Shown piece after piece: positions 26,314 to 35,046 of a stretch of DNA of 64,000 bases. The stretch's first letter is position 1, and every line of letters begins with the position of its first letter. Position numbers and translations under genes: made by a program. The notes under the pieces were generated by a model that saw only the letters and a list, made by a program, of their open reading frames with translations, did not search any database and had not been told where the DNA came from. The DNA is from Gayadomonas joobiniege G7 (GTDB taxonomy: Bacteria > Pseudomonadota > Gammaproteobacteria > Enterobacterales > Alteromonadaceae): contig NZ_AMRX01000006.1 of the NCBI RefSeq assembly GCF_000300815.1, positions 186,001 through 250,000 of the forward strand, in the 5' to 3' direction.

Positions 26314-27564
26314 ATGAAAATAGCGATTATCGGTTCAGGTATCTCTGGGCTGTTTGCATGCTGGGCACTAAATAAACAACATCAAGTCACACTGTTTGAG
26401 AAGGACACCAGGTTAGGGGGGCATACAGCAACGCACGAATTTGAGTTTGCCGGAAAACAGTATGCGATAGACACAGGGTTTATTGTTTTTAATGATTGGA
26501 CTTATCCTAATTTTAATCGATTTATTGATCATTTAGGTGTCACAGCTGAAGATACTGAAATGAGCTTCAGTGTTAAAAATAGTGAAACCGGATTGGAATA
26601 TAACGGGCATAATTTAAATACTCTATTTGCACAAAGACGACAATTAGCCAGCCCCAAGTTTTATCATTTTTTATATGAAATTACCCGATTTAATAAAACG
26701 GGTAAAAGCTTATTAGCGAACCAAGATCCTGATCTAAATTTGTCTCTGGGGGATTTTCTAAAAAAATACCGTTTTTCAGACTATTTTGCACGTAACTATA
26801 TTTTAGCGATGGGCGCGGCCATATGGTCTTCGGGATTAACGGCCATGCAGGCTTTCCCACTGCATTTTTTTATGCGCTTTTTTAATAATCACGGTTTGTT
26901 AAATATTTCCGAGCGGCCGCAGTGGAAAGTGATTAAAGGTGGCTCACAAAGATATATCGATGCGATGCGCCCAGCGATAGAAAAAAATGTACGTTTAAAC
27001 AGTCACATATTATCGGTAAAAAGAGAGCAAAATCAGGTGGTTCTTCAATTTTCTGATCATCAACAAAGTTATGACCAAGTAATTTTCGCTTGTCATTCTG
27101 ACCAAGCATTGTCTTTGTTAGCGGATCCGAGTGTGTCGGAACAAGCGATTTTGTCAGCCTTGCCGTATCAGAAAAATCAGGTGATATTACATACGGATAC
27201 AGCTTTGTTGCCGCAGCGAAAACGGGCTTGGGCAGCTTGGAATTATGCACTGACTGCAGCAGATCCAGATTTTCCTACGTTGACTTATAACATGAATATT
27301 TTGCAGAATATCAAAAGCGAACACACCTTTTGTGTGACGTTAAACCAAACAGCTCAGATTAAAACTGAATCAATCTTGGCAAAATTTGAGTACGCGCATC
27401 CTGTTTATAGTAACGAGAGTATTCTTGCGCAGCAAAAACGTAACCAAATTAACGGGCTTAACAACACTTGGTATGCTGGTGCCTACTGGTACAATGGTTT
27501 TCATGAAGACGGATTAACAAGTGCGCTGGATATTGTGCGGGCGATGGGAATCGAGCCGCTATGA
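26314..27564 (+). CDS. FAD-dependent amine-oxidase-like oxidoreductase
   Basis: A 416-residue flavoprotein. The N-terminal dinucleotide-binding motif IGSGISGLFACWAL (about 5-18) and LFEKDTRLGGHTAT (about 28-41) are typical of the NAD(P)-binding Rossmann/amine oxidase family. The C-terminal GAYWYNGFHEDGLTSAL (about 389-405) completes the FAD site. Homologues in Rhodobacter in a matching cluster act with the CFA-like methyltransferase in making methylated furan fatty acids; whether this one does so is inference. It overlaps the DUF1365 gene by 4 bp. Confidence 0.87.
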   Translation: MKIAIIGSGISGLFACWALNKQHQVTLFEKDTRLGGHTATHEFEFAGKQYAIDTGFIVFNDWTYPNFNRFIDHLGVTAEDTEMSFSVKNSETGLEYNGHNLNTLFAQRRQLASPKFYHFLYEITRFNKTGKSLLANQDPDLNLSLGDFLKKYRFSDYFARNYILAMGAAIWSSGLTAMQAFPLHFFMRFFNNHGLLNISERPQWKVIKGGSQRYIDAMRPAIEKNVRLNSHILSVKREQNQVVLQFSDHQQSYDQVIFACHSDQALSLLADPSVSEQAILSALPYQKNQVILHTDTALLPQRKRAWAAWNYALTAADPDFPTLTYNMNILQNIKSEHTFCVTLNQTAQIKTESILAKFEYAHPVYSNESILAQQKRNQINGLNNTWYAGAYWYNGFHEDGLTSALDIVRAMGIEPL

Positions 27565-28319
27565 GCCAGTCTAATTTTAACAGTGCAATCTACTATGGAA
27601 AAACTTGGCACAGGCGCTGGTCACCTAAACCTCATCAATTTTTTTATAAATTTTTTATGCTCTGGTTAGATCTGGATGAGTTTGAATTACTCAATCGTCA
27701 GTTATTTGGGTTTTCATCCAAAGGGATAAGCTGGGGACGATTTAAATTAACCGACCATTTTAATGACGAAAAAGATGTTAAAAAAGCGGTCATGGCAAAA
27801 ACCAAATCTTTAGGCGGCGAATTACAGGGTGATGAAAAAATATATTATTTGGGACATCTACGCTATTTAGGCTGCTATTTCAGCCCGTTAAATTTGTATT
27901 ATATCTTCAGCCGCAATGGCGAACTTGCTTATCTATTAGCAGAAGTCAGTAATACACCCTGGAATGAAAAACATTTTTATTTATTAAAAAATACGAATGG
28001 CCGTTTCGCTCACACCAAAACATTTCAGGTGTCTCCGTTCAATCATCAAAAAACTATGTATCAGTGGCAGTTTAACTCGCCTTGCGAACATTTGAGTATT
28101 GAAGTTGCAAATTATGCCCAGCACAAAAAATATTTTGCCGCCGGAATGCAGTTAACAAAAAAGCCTTTGAATCAAAAAAATTACCTCTCACTCTTGATCA
28201 GATTCCCTGTCATGAGCGTATCTATCTTGTGTGCCATTTACTGGCAGGCATGTAAGACATGGGTAAAAGGCAACCCGTTTTACGGGTATCACAAAGCGTA
28301 TAAAAAGAGTGAAAAATAA
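27561..28319 (+). CDS. DUF1365 family protein
   Basis: A 252-residue protein of the DUF1365 family, with YYGKTWHRRWSPKPHQFFYK near the N-terminus (about 11-30), RYLGCYFSPLNLYYIF (about 98-113) and EVSNTPWNEKHFYLL (about 124-138). It is thought to act on fatty acyl chains because it is nearly always encoded between an amine-oxidase-like flavoprotein and a CFA-like methyltransferase, as here. The enzymatic role is unproven. A C-terminal hydrophobic stretch (about 214-232) may bind the membrane. Confidence 0.88.
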   Translation: MSQSNFNSAIYYGKTWHRRWSPKPHQFFYKFFMLWLDLDEFELLNRQLFGFSSKGISWGRFKLTDHFNDEKDVKKAVMAKTKSLGGELQGDEKIYYLGHLRYLGCYFSPLNLYYIFSRNGELAYLLAEVSNTPWNEKHFYLLKNTNGRFAHTKTFQVSPFNHQKTMYQWQFNSPCEHLSIEVANYAQHKKYFAAGMQLTKKPLNQKNYLSLLIRFPVMSVSILCAIYWQACKTWVKGNPFYGYHKAYKKSEK

Positions 28320-28320
28320 A

Positions 28321-29565
28321 ATGGCCGAAGCGCAAATAGGCAGTCGACTTTCGCAAGCCAGTCTCTGGCAAAAATATTGCCGAAGTCAAATTTTAGACAG
28401 GTTGGTTGAGTTGCCGTCTGGTTTTTTAAAAGTTAAAGAAGCGGGTGAGGTGTTCTATTTTGGTGATGAGTCTCAGGATCTTCATGCGGAAATCATCATC
28501 AATGATATCAGCTTTTATTCACGTATCATTTTGGGCGGCAGTCTCGGTGCTGGTGAGGCCTACATGGAAGGGCTTTGGTCATCGCCAGACTTAACAAAAG
28601 CGGTTCAGTTGTTTGCTAAAAATCAGGCACTTTGCGACCAAATTGATTCAGGTCTCGCACGGTTTTCAGGCCCGTTGCGCCGTATCGGCCACTGGTTTAA
28701 TCGAAATACTAAAATAAACGCTAAAAGAAATATTTCAGCGCATTATGATCTGGGCAATGATTTTTATCAGCTGTTTTTGGATCCTTCATTGATGTATTCA
28801 GCTGCGGTTTACCCCACTCAAGACGCTAGTTTAGCAGAGGCATCACAATATAAACTAGCGTTAATTTGTCAAAAGCTGGATTTGAAAGCCGAACATCATT
28901 TAATTGAAATTGGTACAGGGTGGGGAGCAATGGCTATTTATGCGGCTAAGCATTATGGCTGTAAGGTGACCACGACCACTTTATCTCAGCGGCAGTATGA
29001 ATATGCTTGCGCGCAGGTCAAAAAAGCCGGATTAACACAGCAGGTTAGTGTACTCAAACAAGATTATAGGGATCTCACCGGTCAGTACGATAGATTGGTG
29101 AGCATTGAGATGATTGAAGCCGTTGGTGCTGAATACTACAGTGATTATTTTTCTAAATGTTCGAGTTTGCTCAAAGATGATGGCCGCATGTTGTTGCAAG
29201 CCATTACGATAAAAGATCAAAGATACGATTATTATTTAAATAATGTTGATTTTATTCAAAAGTATATTTTTCCTGGTGGTGCTTTGCCTTCTTTGCAGGT
29301 GATGATGGCACAGACAGCTGGGCATACCGACATGTTGGTCTCTGAGGTGACTGATATAGGTTTACACTATGCCGACACTCTGGCCGATTGGCGAACGGCT
29401 TTTGTCAGCCAAATTGAAGCCGTCCGCAAATTAGGTTTCGAACAAAGATTTATTCGCATGTGGTTATTTTATTTAGCTTATTGCGAAGGCGGTTTTCGCG
29501 AACGTGTGATCTCCACTGTTCATTTTGTGGCAGATAAACCTTTGTATAGAGCAACTGTAGAATGA
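28321..29565 (+). CDS. cfa: Cyclopropane-fatty-acyl-phospholipid synthase-type methyltransferase
   Basis: A 414-residue SAM-dependent enzyme acting on unsaturated acyl chains of membrane phospholipids. HYDLGNDFYQLFLDPSLMYS (about 141-160) and the SAM motif LIEIGTGWGAMA (about 194-205) mark the family. The product may be a cyclopropane or a methylated fatty acid; in this operon type the latter is plausible. ATG 28321 lies one base after the DUF1365 stop and is preferred to GTG 28309, which has no free ribosome site. The next gene overlaps by 4 bp. Confidence 0.9.
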   Translation: MAEAQIGSRLSQASLWQKYCRSQILDRLVELPSGFLKVKEAGEVFYFGDESQDLHAEIIINDISFYSRIILGGSLGAGEAYMEGLWSSPDLTKAVQLFAKNQALCDQIDSGLARFSGPLRRIGHWFNRNTKINAKRNISAHYDLGNDFYQLFLDPSLMYSAAVYPTQDASLAEASQYKLALICQKLDLKAEHHLIEIGTGWGAMAIYAAKHYGCKVTTTTLSQRQYEYACAQVKKAGLTQQVSVLKQDYRDLTGQYDRLVSIEMIEAVGAEYYSDYFSKCSSLLKDDGRMLLQAITIKDQRYDYYLNNVDFIQKYIFPGGALPSLQVMMAQTAGHTDMLVSEVTDIGLHYADTLADWRTAFVSQIEAVRKLGFEQRFIRMWLFYLAYCEGGFRERVISTVHFVADKPLYRATVE

Positions 29566-30062
29566 ACAAACTGACTTTTTTGGTTAGTGTATTTTTGTTG
29601 AGTGCGTCTCTTGGTACCTTTCAGGCTGCGGCAGAGCAGCCGTTTTGGAAAACTCAGCCAGCGTTAGGAAATGCGCGCCTATCAGTGTTATTTTGGGATA
29701 TTTATGACGCTTGGTATTTTCGCAGTCAAAACGAACAAGCACTTAAACTCACCTACTTGCGTGATTTTTCGAAACGCGCTTTAGTCAAAGAAACCGCTTC
29801 ACAGTGGCAACGGATGTCGCTCCTACATCCACTCAATAACGTTTGGTTAGCGCAACTGGAAAACATGTGGCCGGACATCGATAAAGGTGATACGTTAGTT
29901 TGCCATTTAAACCCTCAAGGTCAGAGTGTTTTTTACCACAACGGTAAACGCATAGGACAAGTTGATGACCCGGATTTTGGCCCCCAATTTTTGTCGATTT
30001 GGATAGGGCCTGAAGCTGAATATCAATCGATCAGAAAACAATTATTGAACCTATCGCCTTAA
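29562..30062 (+). CDS. Chalcone-isomerase-like periplasmic protein
   Basis: A 166-residue exported protein: a signal peptide (about 1-24, ending AAA) followed by a chalcone-isomerase-like fold with SVLFWDIYDAWYF (about 42-54), LTYLRDFSKRALV (about 63-75) and YHNGKRIG (about 126-133). In bacteria the fold is thought to bind fatty acids or lipids rather than flavonoids. It overlaps cfa by 4 bp and is the last gene of the operon, placing a periplasmic lipid-binding protein beside a membrane-lipid-modifying enzyme. Confidence 0.75.
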   Translation: MNKLTFLVSVFLLSASLGTFQAAAEQPFWKTQPALGNARLSVLFWDIYDAWYFRSQNEQALKLTYLRDFSKRALVKETASQWQRMSLLHPLNNVWLAQLENMWPDIDKGDTLVCHLNPQGQSVFYHNGKRIGQVDDPDFGPQFLSIWIGPEAEYQSIRKQLLNLSP

Positions 30063-30155
30063 ACTCAGACTAACGTAAGGAATTGTTACCGGCACTTGTA
30101 TAGAAGCAGCGTTTTGATACGCTCACCAATAATAAACTTCTTATGGAACTAAACT

Positions 30156-30554
30156 ATGTTAAAAACTTTTCGATTTACATGGATAGGTTTATCAGCCAGC
30201 TTTTTAATGGCTTGTAGCAATGAACCACCACAAGGTGCTTGGCAATTGGATAGCCTTTTAGGCGACTCTTTGCTAAAAGAAAGTAAAATTACCTTAGAGT
30301 TTGCTGAAGATGAACGGGTTTTTGGCAATAGTGGATGTAATCAATATACAGGAAGCTATCGTTTCACCGACGGTAAGCTCGATGTTGGCCAGTTGGCAAG
30401 CACTAAACGTGCCTGTGTTGGGCCAGTGATGGAACAAGAAACTAAGTTTTTAAAAGCACTTGAAAATAGCGTAGAATTTAAAGAACAAGCGGGTCAAATG
30501 TTGGCTTATGATGCCGATGGGAATGCCTTATTTGTTATGTCTTCTGCCGAATAA
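30156..30554 (+). CDS. META domain lipoprotein, HslJ-like
   Basis: A 132-residue lipoprotein with lipobox LMAC (Cys20), then a META domain (about 26-128) with FGNSGCNQYTGSYRF (about 56-70) and a second Cys in KRACVGP (about 89). HslJ-type META proteins are linked to heat shock and novobiocin resistance; the mechanism is unknown. It has its own leader 93 bases after the operon before it and ends at a strong terminator. Confidence 0.85.
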   Translation: MLKTFRFTWIGLSASFLMACSNEPPQGAWQLDSLLGDSLLKESKITLEFAEDERVFGNSGCNQYTGSYRFTDGKLDVGQLASTKRACVGPVMEQETKFLKALENSVEFKEQAGQMLAYDADGNALFVMSSAE

Positions 30555-30557
30555 AAA

Positions 30558-30590
30558 ATAATGGCTTGCAGTTTGTTTGCAAGCCATTTT
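30558..30590. terminator. Bidirectional terminator
   Basis: AATGGCTTGCA/TGCAAGCCATT, an 11-bp perfect stem with a 7-nt loop. It is followed by TTTT on the plus strand and by a six-T run on the minus strand, between two convergent lipoprotein genes. Confidence 0.88.
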
Positions 30591-30608
30591 AGTGGATGGG
30601 TGTCGGTT

Positions 30609-32513
30609 TTAATTTAACTTAAATTCGTCAAAAAGTTTTACCTCTGAATCGCTATCCGCAACATCAAATACATAGCTTTTAACGGTGCCAGAGGCTGTAT
30701 CTAAAATAGAAAATACGGTTAACTGGTTAGACGCCACAAAAGGTAAATTTGGATAGTCATTGTTTTCAGCATCCATAGGGCTAAACAGGCTTGGGTATTG
30801 CATTGCGCGCTCGTGTGGGTCGCCACTGGCTGGATAATCTGATTTTAACCAATGAGGATTGTTTTGTTCGAGTGCTTGCCAAAAATCAGCATAACTACTG
30901 CGAACATTTTTTTGATAGACCCCACTGGTATCATCAAAGTATGCGCCATATGAGTTACCCACATTCGAAGTTTCTAGATAATTTAATGAATCTACTTTAG
31001 CTCGGTTCCATACGTGTGAGTGGCCGACATGCACTAAATCAACACCCTTTTCAATGAGCAGAGGTTCAATATCGTTTAACCAGATATCTTTGTTGAGTGG
31101 GTATTGGTAGCGGATTTCAGACAGCTTATCTAACTTAGCTACCACTTGTTCTTGCCATTGTTGCTGACTTATCGGCATGGATAATTCAGTAATAGTTTCT
31201 TCACCCTGGGCACTTGTTTCTACTAATTGCATAATAGGGTTAGTTAACACAGGCACACTATTGTCGCCTAAACCAAAAACACTTTGGTGAGCCATTAAAA
31301 CCTTGTATTTTGAGTTTTGAAACGCGTCTGAGTTAAGTGTTTCGACGAGCCAGTTATATTGAGTTGATCCTTTATCAAAACGCTCAAATAAAAACTCACC
31401 AAACCCCCATTGTTCTGGGTTTTTCAATTGGCTTAGCTGTTCTACAAACTTGCTTTTATTATTGCCACTGACTGACCAAGCGCGCCAAATTCTGGAAACA
31501 TTCATTGAAATGATAAAAACATCGCCAAACTGAGTTGCATAATAAGACTCACCTGCTGGACCGTCATCGGGAAAGCTAAAAATATCTAAAAAACTCATTT
31601 GGTTGTGCGATTGATCCTGAATCCAGGTTTTTTTAACCAAGGGATCATTTGTTGGGTTGATTTGCTCTTTAAGATTCTGATAGGCAATTTCAGCATACCA
31701 TTTAGGCTGAGGGTCATTAAAGGCTGCATTAATTTTATAATCTTCAGATGGCTGAAAGCGGCCCATGACTTCATGGTTACCAATGGTGCCAAATAAAGGT
31801 GCATACTGAAGAATCGCGCCGCCCGTATACTCTGATTCAGGCATATACTGTTGGTAACGGCCTTGTAAAGCTGGAAAAAAGGCAGGCGCGTCGTTTTTGG
31901 CTTGGTCAAACCATTCAGAAGCGCGATCAGGTATATTAACAAAGTCACCGGCAAATAAAACAGCATCGGGGTGGCCAATGGTTTCAACAACTTTTTGGTA
32001 ATTAGCAACGACGTTTTTCTTCGATTGCAGGTCTGAGGTTAATAATATTTTTAGGCTGCTGCCGGAAGCGGGGGCAGGTGTAAGTGAATAACTCCCGCTG
32101 GCAAATGTTTGGCCCGCTTGATCTATGCTACGAACAAAATAAGTTTCCCGTTGACCAGCCGTTAAATCACTCGCGACTGCCTCGTGGCGGTAAACCGTTC
32201 GAAACGTGGCGTTTTTGTATTCTTTTCCTAATTGCCGTGAGTCAGCATCTTCCATCATACGTGTAAGTTTAGTGGTTGTCGCATCAACCACCTGTGATCC
32301 TGCATAAATAAGTTGATGTTGTTTGCCTTTGAAGTTGGTAAACCAAACCACGTTGACAGAGTCAGAGCTTGGTTTTTGTAAAAAGGGTTCAGTTAATAAA
32401 CTATGTTCAGGGTTAGACGGCTGTGGGTTTTGAGTGTTGTCAACCTCAATACTAAGATTGCACGCCGATAATATAAAAGCCGTTAAAAGTATTAGAAACT
32501 GTCGGGTGTTCAT
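30609..32513 (-). CDS. Calcineurin-like phosphoesterase lipoprotein
   Basis: A 634-residue lipoprotein (lipobox LSAC, Cys18). An N-terminal Ig/FN3-like domain (about 35-145), like that of purple acid phosphatases, precedes a metallophosphoesterase domain (about 150-530) with LLTSDLQ, FAGDFVN, GTIGNHE, MAHQSVFG and VGHSHVWNR as the five metal-binding blocks. Two metal ions would hydrolyse phosphomonoesters or diesters at the cell surface or in the periplasm. Shine-Dalgarno GAGGAGG precedes the start. It is a single gene, divergent from htpX; a role in phosphate scavenging is inferred. Confidence 0.82.
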   Translation of the reverse strand: MNTRQFLILLTAFILSACNLSIEVDNTQNPQPSNPEHSLLTEPFLQKPSSDSVNVVWFTNFKGKQHQLIYAGSQVVDATTTKLTRMMEDADSRQLGKEYKNATFRTVYRHEAVASDLTAGQRETYFVRSIDQAGQTFASGSYSLTPAPASGSSLKILLTSDLQSKKNVVANYQKVVETIGHPDAVLFAGDFVNIPDRASEWFDQAKNDAPAFFPALQGRYQQYMPESEYTGGAILQYAPLFGTIGNHEVMGRFQPSEDYKINAAFNDPQPKWYAEIAYQNLKEQINPTNDPLVKKTWIQDQSHNQMSFLDIFSFPDDGPAGESYYATQFGDVFIISMNVSRIWRAWSVSGNNKSKFVEQLSQLKNPEQWGFGEFLFERFDKGSTQYNWLVETLNSDAFQNSKYKVLMAHQSVFGLGDNSVPVLTNPIMQLVETSAQGEETITELSMPISQQQWQEQVVAKLDKLSEIRYQYPLNKDIWLNDIEPLLIEKGVDLVHVGHSHVWNRAKVDSLNYLETSNVGNSYGAYFDDTSGVYQKNVRSSYADFWQALEQNNPHWLKSDYPASGDPHERAMQYPSLFSPMDAENNDYPNLPFVASNQLTVFSILDTASGTVKSYVFDVADSDSEVKLFDEFKLN

Positions 32514-32701
32514 TATTCTTTCCTCCTCAGGGGGGGTATTTTTAAATTAAAAGCCTGGTCGGTTTCAGTTAAGCAAAGTTAAAATGACAGTCTCTAGATT
32601 AAGGTTTATTAATGAAACTTTGTTTACTATCTAATGACGCTTAGCTGACTAAAAATCAAAGTAAAAAAATTTAATTTTTAACTATTGTATTTCCCTAAAT
32701 T

Positions 32702-32716
32702 AGACATATTATGTCT
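32702..32716. promoter_or_regulatory. Perfect palindrome upstream of htpX
   Basis: AGACATA-T-TATGTCT, 29 bases before the htpX start codon. It could be an operator or a short leader hairpin. No known regulator site is recognised. Confidence 0.35.
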
Positions 32717-32744
32717 TTGTCGGTTTCTATCTAGGAGCAACTCA

Positions 32745-33617
32745 ATGCAACGAATCATATTATTTTTGTTAACCAATTTAGCCATCATGGTGACCTTAGG
32801 TATATCCATGAGCATTATTTTTAATCTGTTTGGTTTATCGACCCAGAACATGTCAGGTTTGTTGGTATTTGCAGCCATTTTTGGTTTTGGTGGCGCTTTT
32901 ATTAGCTTGTTAATGTCTAAATGGATCGCAAAACGCTCAACCGGTGCTAGAGTTATCGAAAGGGCCACCACTGGAACCGAACAATGGCTGTTAGATACAG
33001 TGGCCAGACAGGCAAAAGCGGCAGGTATTGGGATGCCAGAAGTGGCTATTTTTGATTCGCCCGAAATGAATGCTTTTGCGACGGGTGCGAATAAAAATGA
33101 AGCCTTGGTGGCAGTGAGTACCGGGCTGTTAAATAATATGAATCAGCAGCAGGTTGAAGCTGTACTCGGCCATGAAGTTAGCCATATTGCTAACGGCGAT
33201 ATGGTGACCTTGACTTTGATTCAAGGTGTTGTAAATACGTTTGTTATATTTTTAGCCCGAGTGATCGCTGGTATTATTAATAATGCCTCGCGTGGGAATG
33301 ATCAAAATTCTGGTTTAGGCGGCGTAGGTTATTTTGTCACTGTTTTTATATTAGAAATTTTATTAGGCATATTAGCCAGTATGATAGTGGCATGGTTTTC
33401 ACGCCGGCGCGAATTTAGAGCGGATGCGGGCGGTGCAAAATTAGCGGGACAGCCTTCTATGATCAGTGCGTTAGAAAAGCTCAAACAAAGCCAAGAAAGC
33501 CGATTAGAAGGCAGTATGATGGCGTTTGGCATCAATGGCAAGGGCAAACTAATGAACTTGTTAGCGAGCCACCCACCACTAGATCAACGTATTCGGGCGC
33601 TAAAAAGCACCCGATAA
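32745..33617 (+). CDS. htpX: Membrane zinc metalloprotease HtpX
   Basis: A 290-residue inner-membrane M48 protease that, with FtsH, degrades damaged membrane proteins. Two N-terminal TM helices (about 4-25, 33-55), the zinc motif HEVSH (about 140-144) followed by IANGD, two further hydrophobic helices (about 155-175, 190-215), and the third zinc ligand in [14 protein letters not shown] 32745 follows Shine-Dalgarno TAGGAG and gives the usual HtpX N-terminus [11 protein letters not shown]; an upstream ATG at 32685 would add 20 atypical residues. Confidence 0.95.
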   Translation: MQRIILFLLTNLAIMVTLGISMSIIFNLFGLSTQNMSGLLVFAAIFGFGGAFISLLMSKWIAKRSTGARVIERATTGTEQWLLDTVARQAKAAGIGMPEVAIFDSPEMNAFATGANKNEALVAVSTGLLNNMNQQQVEAVLGHEVSHIANGDMVTLTLIQGVVNTFVIFLARVIAGIINNASRGNDQNSGLGGVGYFVTVFILEILLGILASMIVAWFSRRREFRADAGGAKLAGQPSMISALEKLKQSQESRLEGSMMAFGINGKGKLMNLLASHPPLDQRIRALKSTR

Positions 33618-33634
33618 CTGGATAATTTTGTGAT

Positions 33635-34954
33635 TTATTGGTCGGTTAAACTATTAATGGCTAATATATCATCGTCGGTTAGCCGGCCAGAGGCACTTTT
33701 TAGTGCAACAATCGCCCGAATATAGTCATAACGGGCGGCTGCTAAACTGCTGCGGGCACTATATAACACCTGTGTGCTATTGAGGACATCGACGATGGTG
33801 CGGGTGCCCACTCTAAAGCCAGCTTGTGTTGCATCCAGTGCGCTTTCGGCAGAAATGACCGATTGTTTGAGCGCATCAATACGTGCGTTTGCCGCTTTAA
33901 CATTGTTATAAGCACTGCGCACATTTTTAATCACGCCGCGGTGAATTTGCTGCAAACCCTGCGCCGAAATAACATATTGTGCAGCTGCTTGTTTACTGGC
34001 AGCTGTGACCCGACCACCGGTATAAATAGGAATATCGACAGAGACTGTCCAAGCCAAACCATCACGCTGGGTATTTAAAGTTTGCATGGCACCAGTTTGT
34101 GAGTTAACCACTTGCCCTTCGGTATCCGCCCATGAATAATTGGCAGAAAAATTAGCGTTTGGTAAATGACCTGCTTCAGCAATGTCTATCTCAGTTTTGG
34201 CAATTTGCATTGCTAATTTTTGTTGTTGGATTTGGGGATTACTGGTTTCGGCTAACTTGAGCCAGTCGGTGACTGCCTGAGGATCTATTTTGGGCGGCGT
34301 AAAATCATCGGTTTTTAATGGATCTATTTCGATATAATATTGGCCGGTAATTTCACGAAGGTTCTCACGTGCTAATTCGATTTCGTTCTCGGCGCTTATT
34401 TCTTCGGCTACCGAAGCGTCAAACTGAGCTTGGGCTTCATGCAGGTTAGTGACGGCTGCAATACCCACTTTGAGCTGTTCTCTGGTTCGTTCAAGCTCTC
34501 GCTGAATGGCTTCTTTTTCAGCCTGCACAAAGGTTAAATTGTCTTGTGCCAACAAGAGATCTAAATAGGCATTTACAACTCTGTTTATTAAATCATATTG
34601 GTTTAATTGCAGCACATAACGACTTTGTGCAATTTGTTTGTCAGCTTTACTCAAGTTTAACCAATTGTCATGCTGGTAAATGCTTTGCACCAAACCTATA
34701 GTTGCAGCGGTTTGCTGTTGGTTTTGCAAATTGTCATCTGAATAACTCAAGCTGCCATTGATTTGCGGTAATAGGGCGGACCGAGATAAATCGTCTAACT
34801 GCTCAGCGGCTCTAAATTCCGCCTCAGCTTGTTTTATGAGTGGGTCTTGCTCTTTTGCCAGTTGGTAAACTTGAACTAAATCGGCGGCTTTGAGCTGGGT
34901 GCTGAAACATAGTCCAGCCACAATAAGTGCTAAACTTTTAACTGGGCTTTTCAT
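33635..34954 (-). CDS. tolC: TolC family outer-membrane channel
   Basis: A 439-residue precursor: signal peptide (1-23, ending LKA), then the duplicated TolC helical-barrel repeat with long coiled-coil helices (about 100-220 and 310-420). The NxxQ/IYTGGRVTA segment (about 302-310) and DVLNSTQVLYSA (about 387-398) are typical of TolC itself. It is the shared exit duct for multidrug and type I export. It is divergent from nudF, exactly as in E. coli, which supports tolC over a dedicated efflux channel; a separate NodT-type channel is at 46168. Confidence 0.92.
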   Translation of the reverse strand: MKSPVKSLALIVAGLCFSTQLKAADLVQVYQLAKEQDPLIKQAEAEFRAAEQLDDLSRSALLPQINGSLSYSDDNLQNQQQTAATIGLVQSIYQHDNWLNLSKADKQIAQSRYVLQLNQYDLINRVVNAYLDLLLAQDNLTFVQAEKEAIQRELERTREQLKVGIAAVTNLHEAQAQFDASVAEEISAENEIELARENLREITGQYYIEIDPLKTDDFTPPKIDPQAVTDWLKLAETSNPQIQQQKLAMQIAKTEIDIAEAGHLPNANFSANYSWADTEGQVVNSQTGAMQTLNTQRDGLAWTVSVDIPIYTGGRVTAASKQAAAQYVISAQGLQQIHRGVIKNVRSAYNNVKAANARIDALKQSVISAESALDATQAGFRVGTRTIVDVLNSTQVLYSARSSLAAARYDYIRAIVALKSASGRLTDDDILAINSLTDQ

Positions 34955-34990
34955 TAAAGCTGTATCCTTATTTTAAAAAGACAATCACCC

Positions 34991-35013
34991 GAGTATAACC
35001 ACATGGTATACTC
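34991..35013. promoter_or_regulatory. Palindrome in the tolC-nudF divergent promoter region
   Basis: GAGTATA (34991-34997) and TATACTC (35007-35013) with a 9-nt centre that itself extends the symmetry (ACC..TGG). It lies between two divergent genes and has the form of a dimeric regulator site; the regulator is unknown. Confidence 0.45.
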
Positions 35014-35046
35014 ATGATATGCAAAACTCTGTGCGATAGGATAACC

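Noticed and set aside
31595-32008. 137-codon open frame on the minus strand inside the phosphoesterase gene
   Set aside because: It overlaps the clear metallophosphoesterase domain in another frame and shows no protein-like motif.
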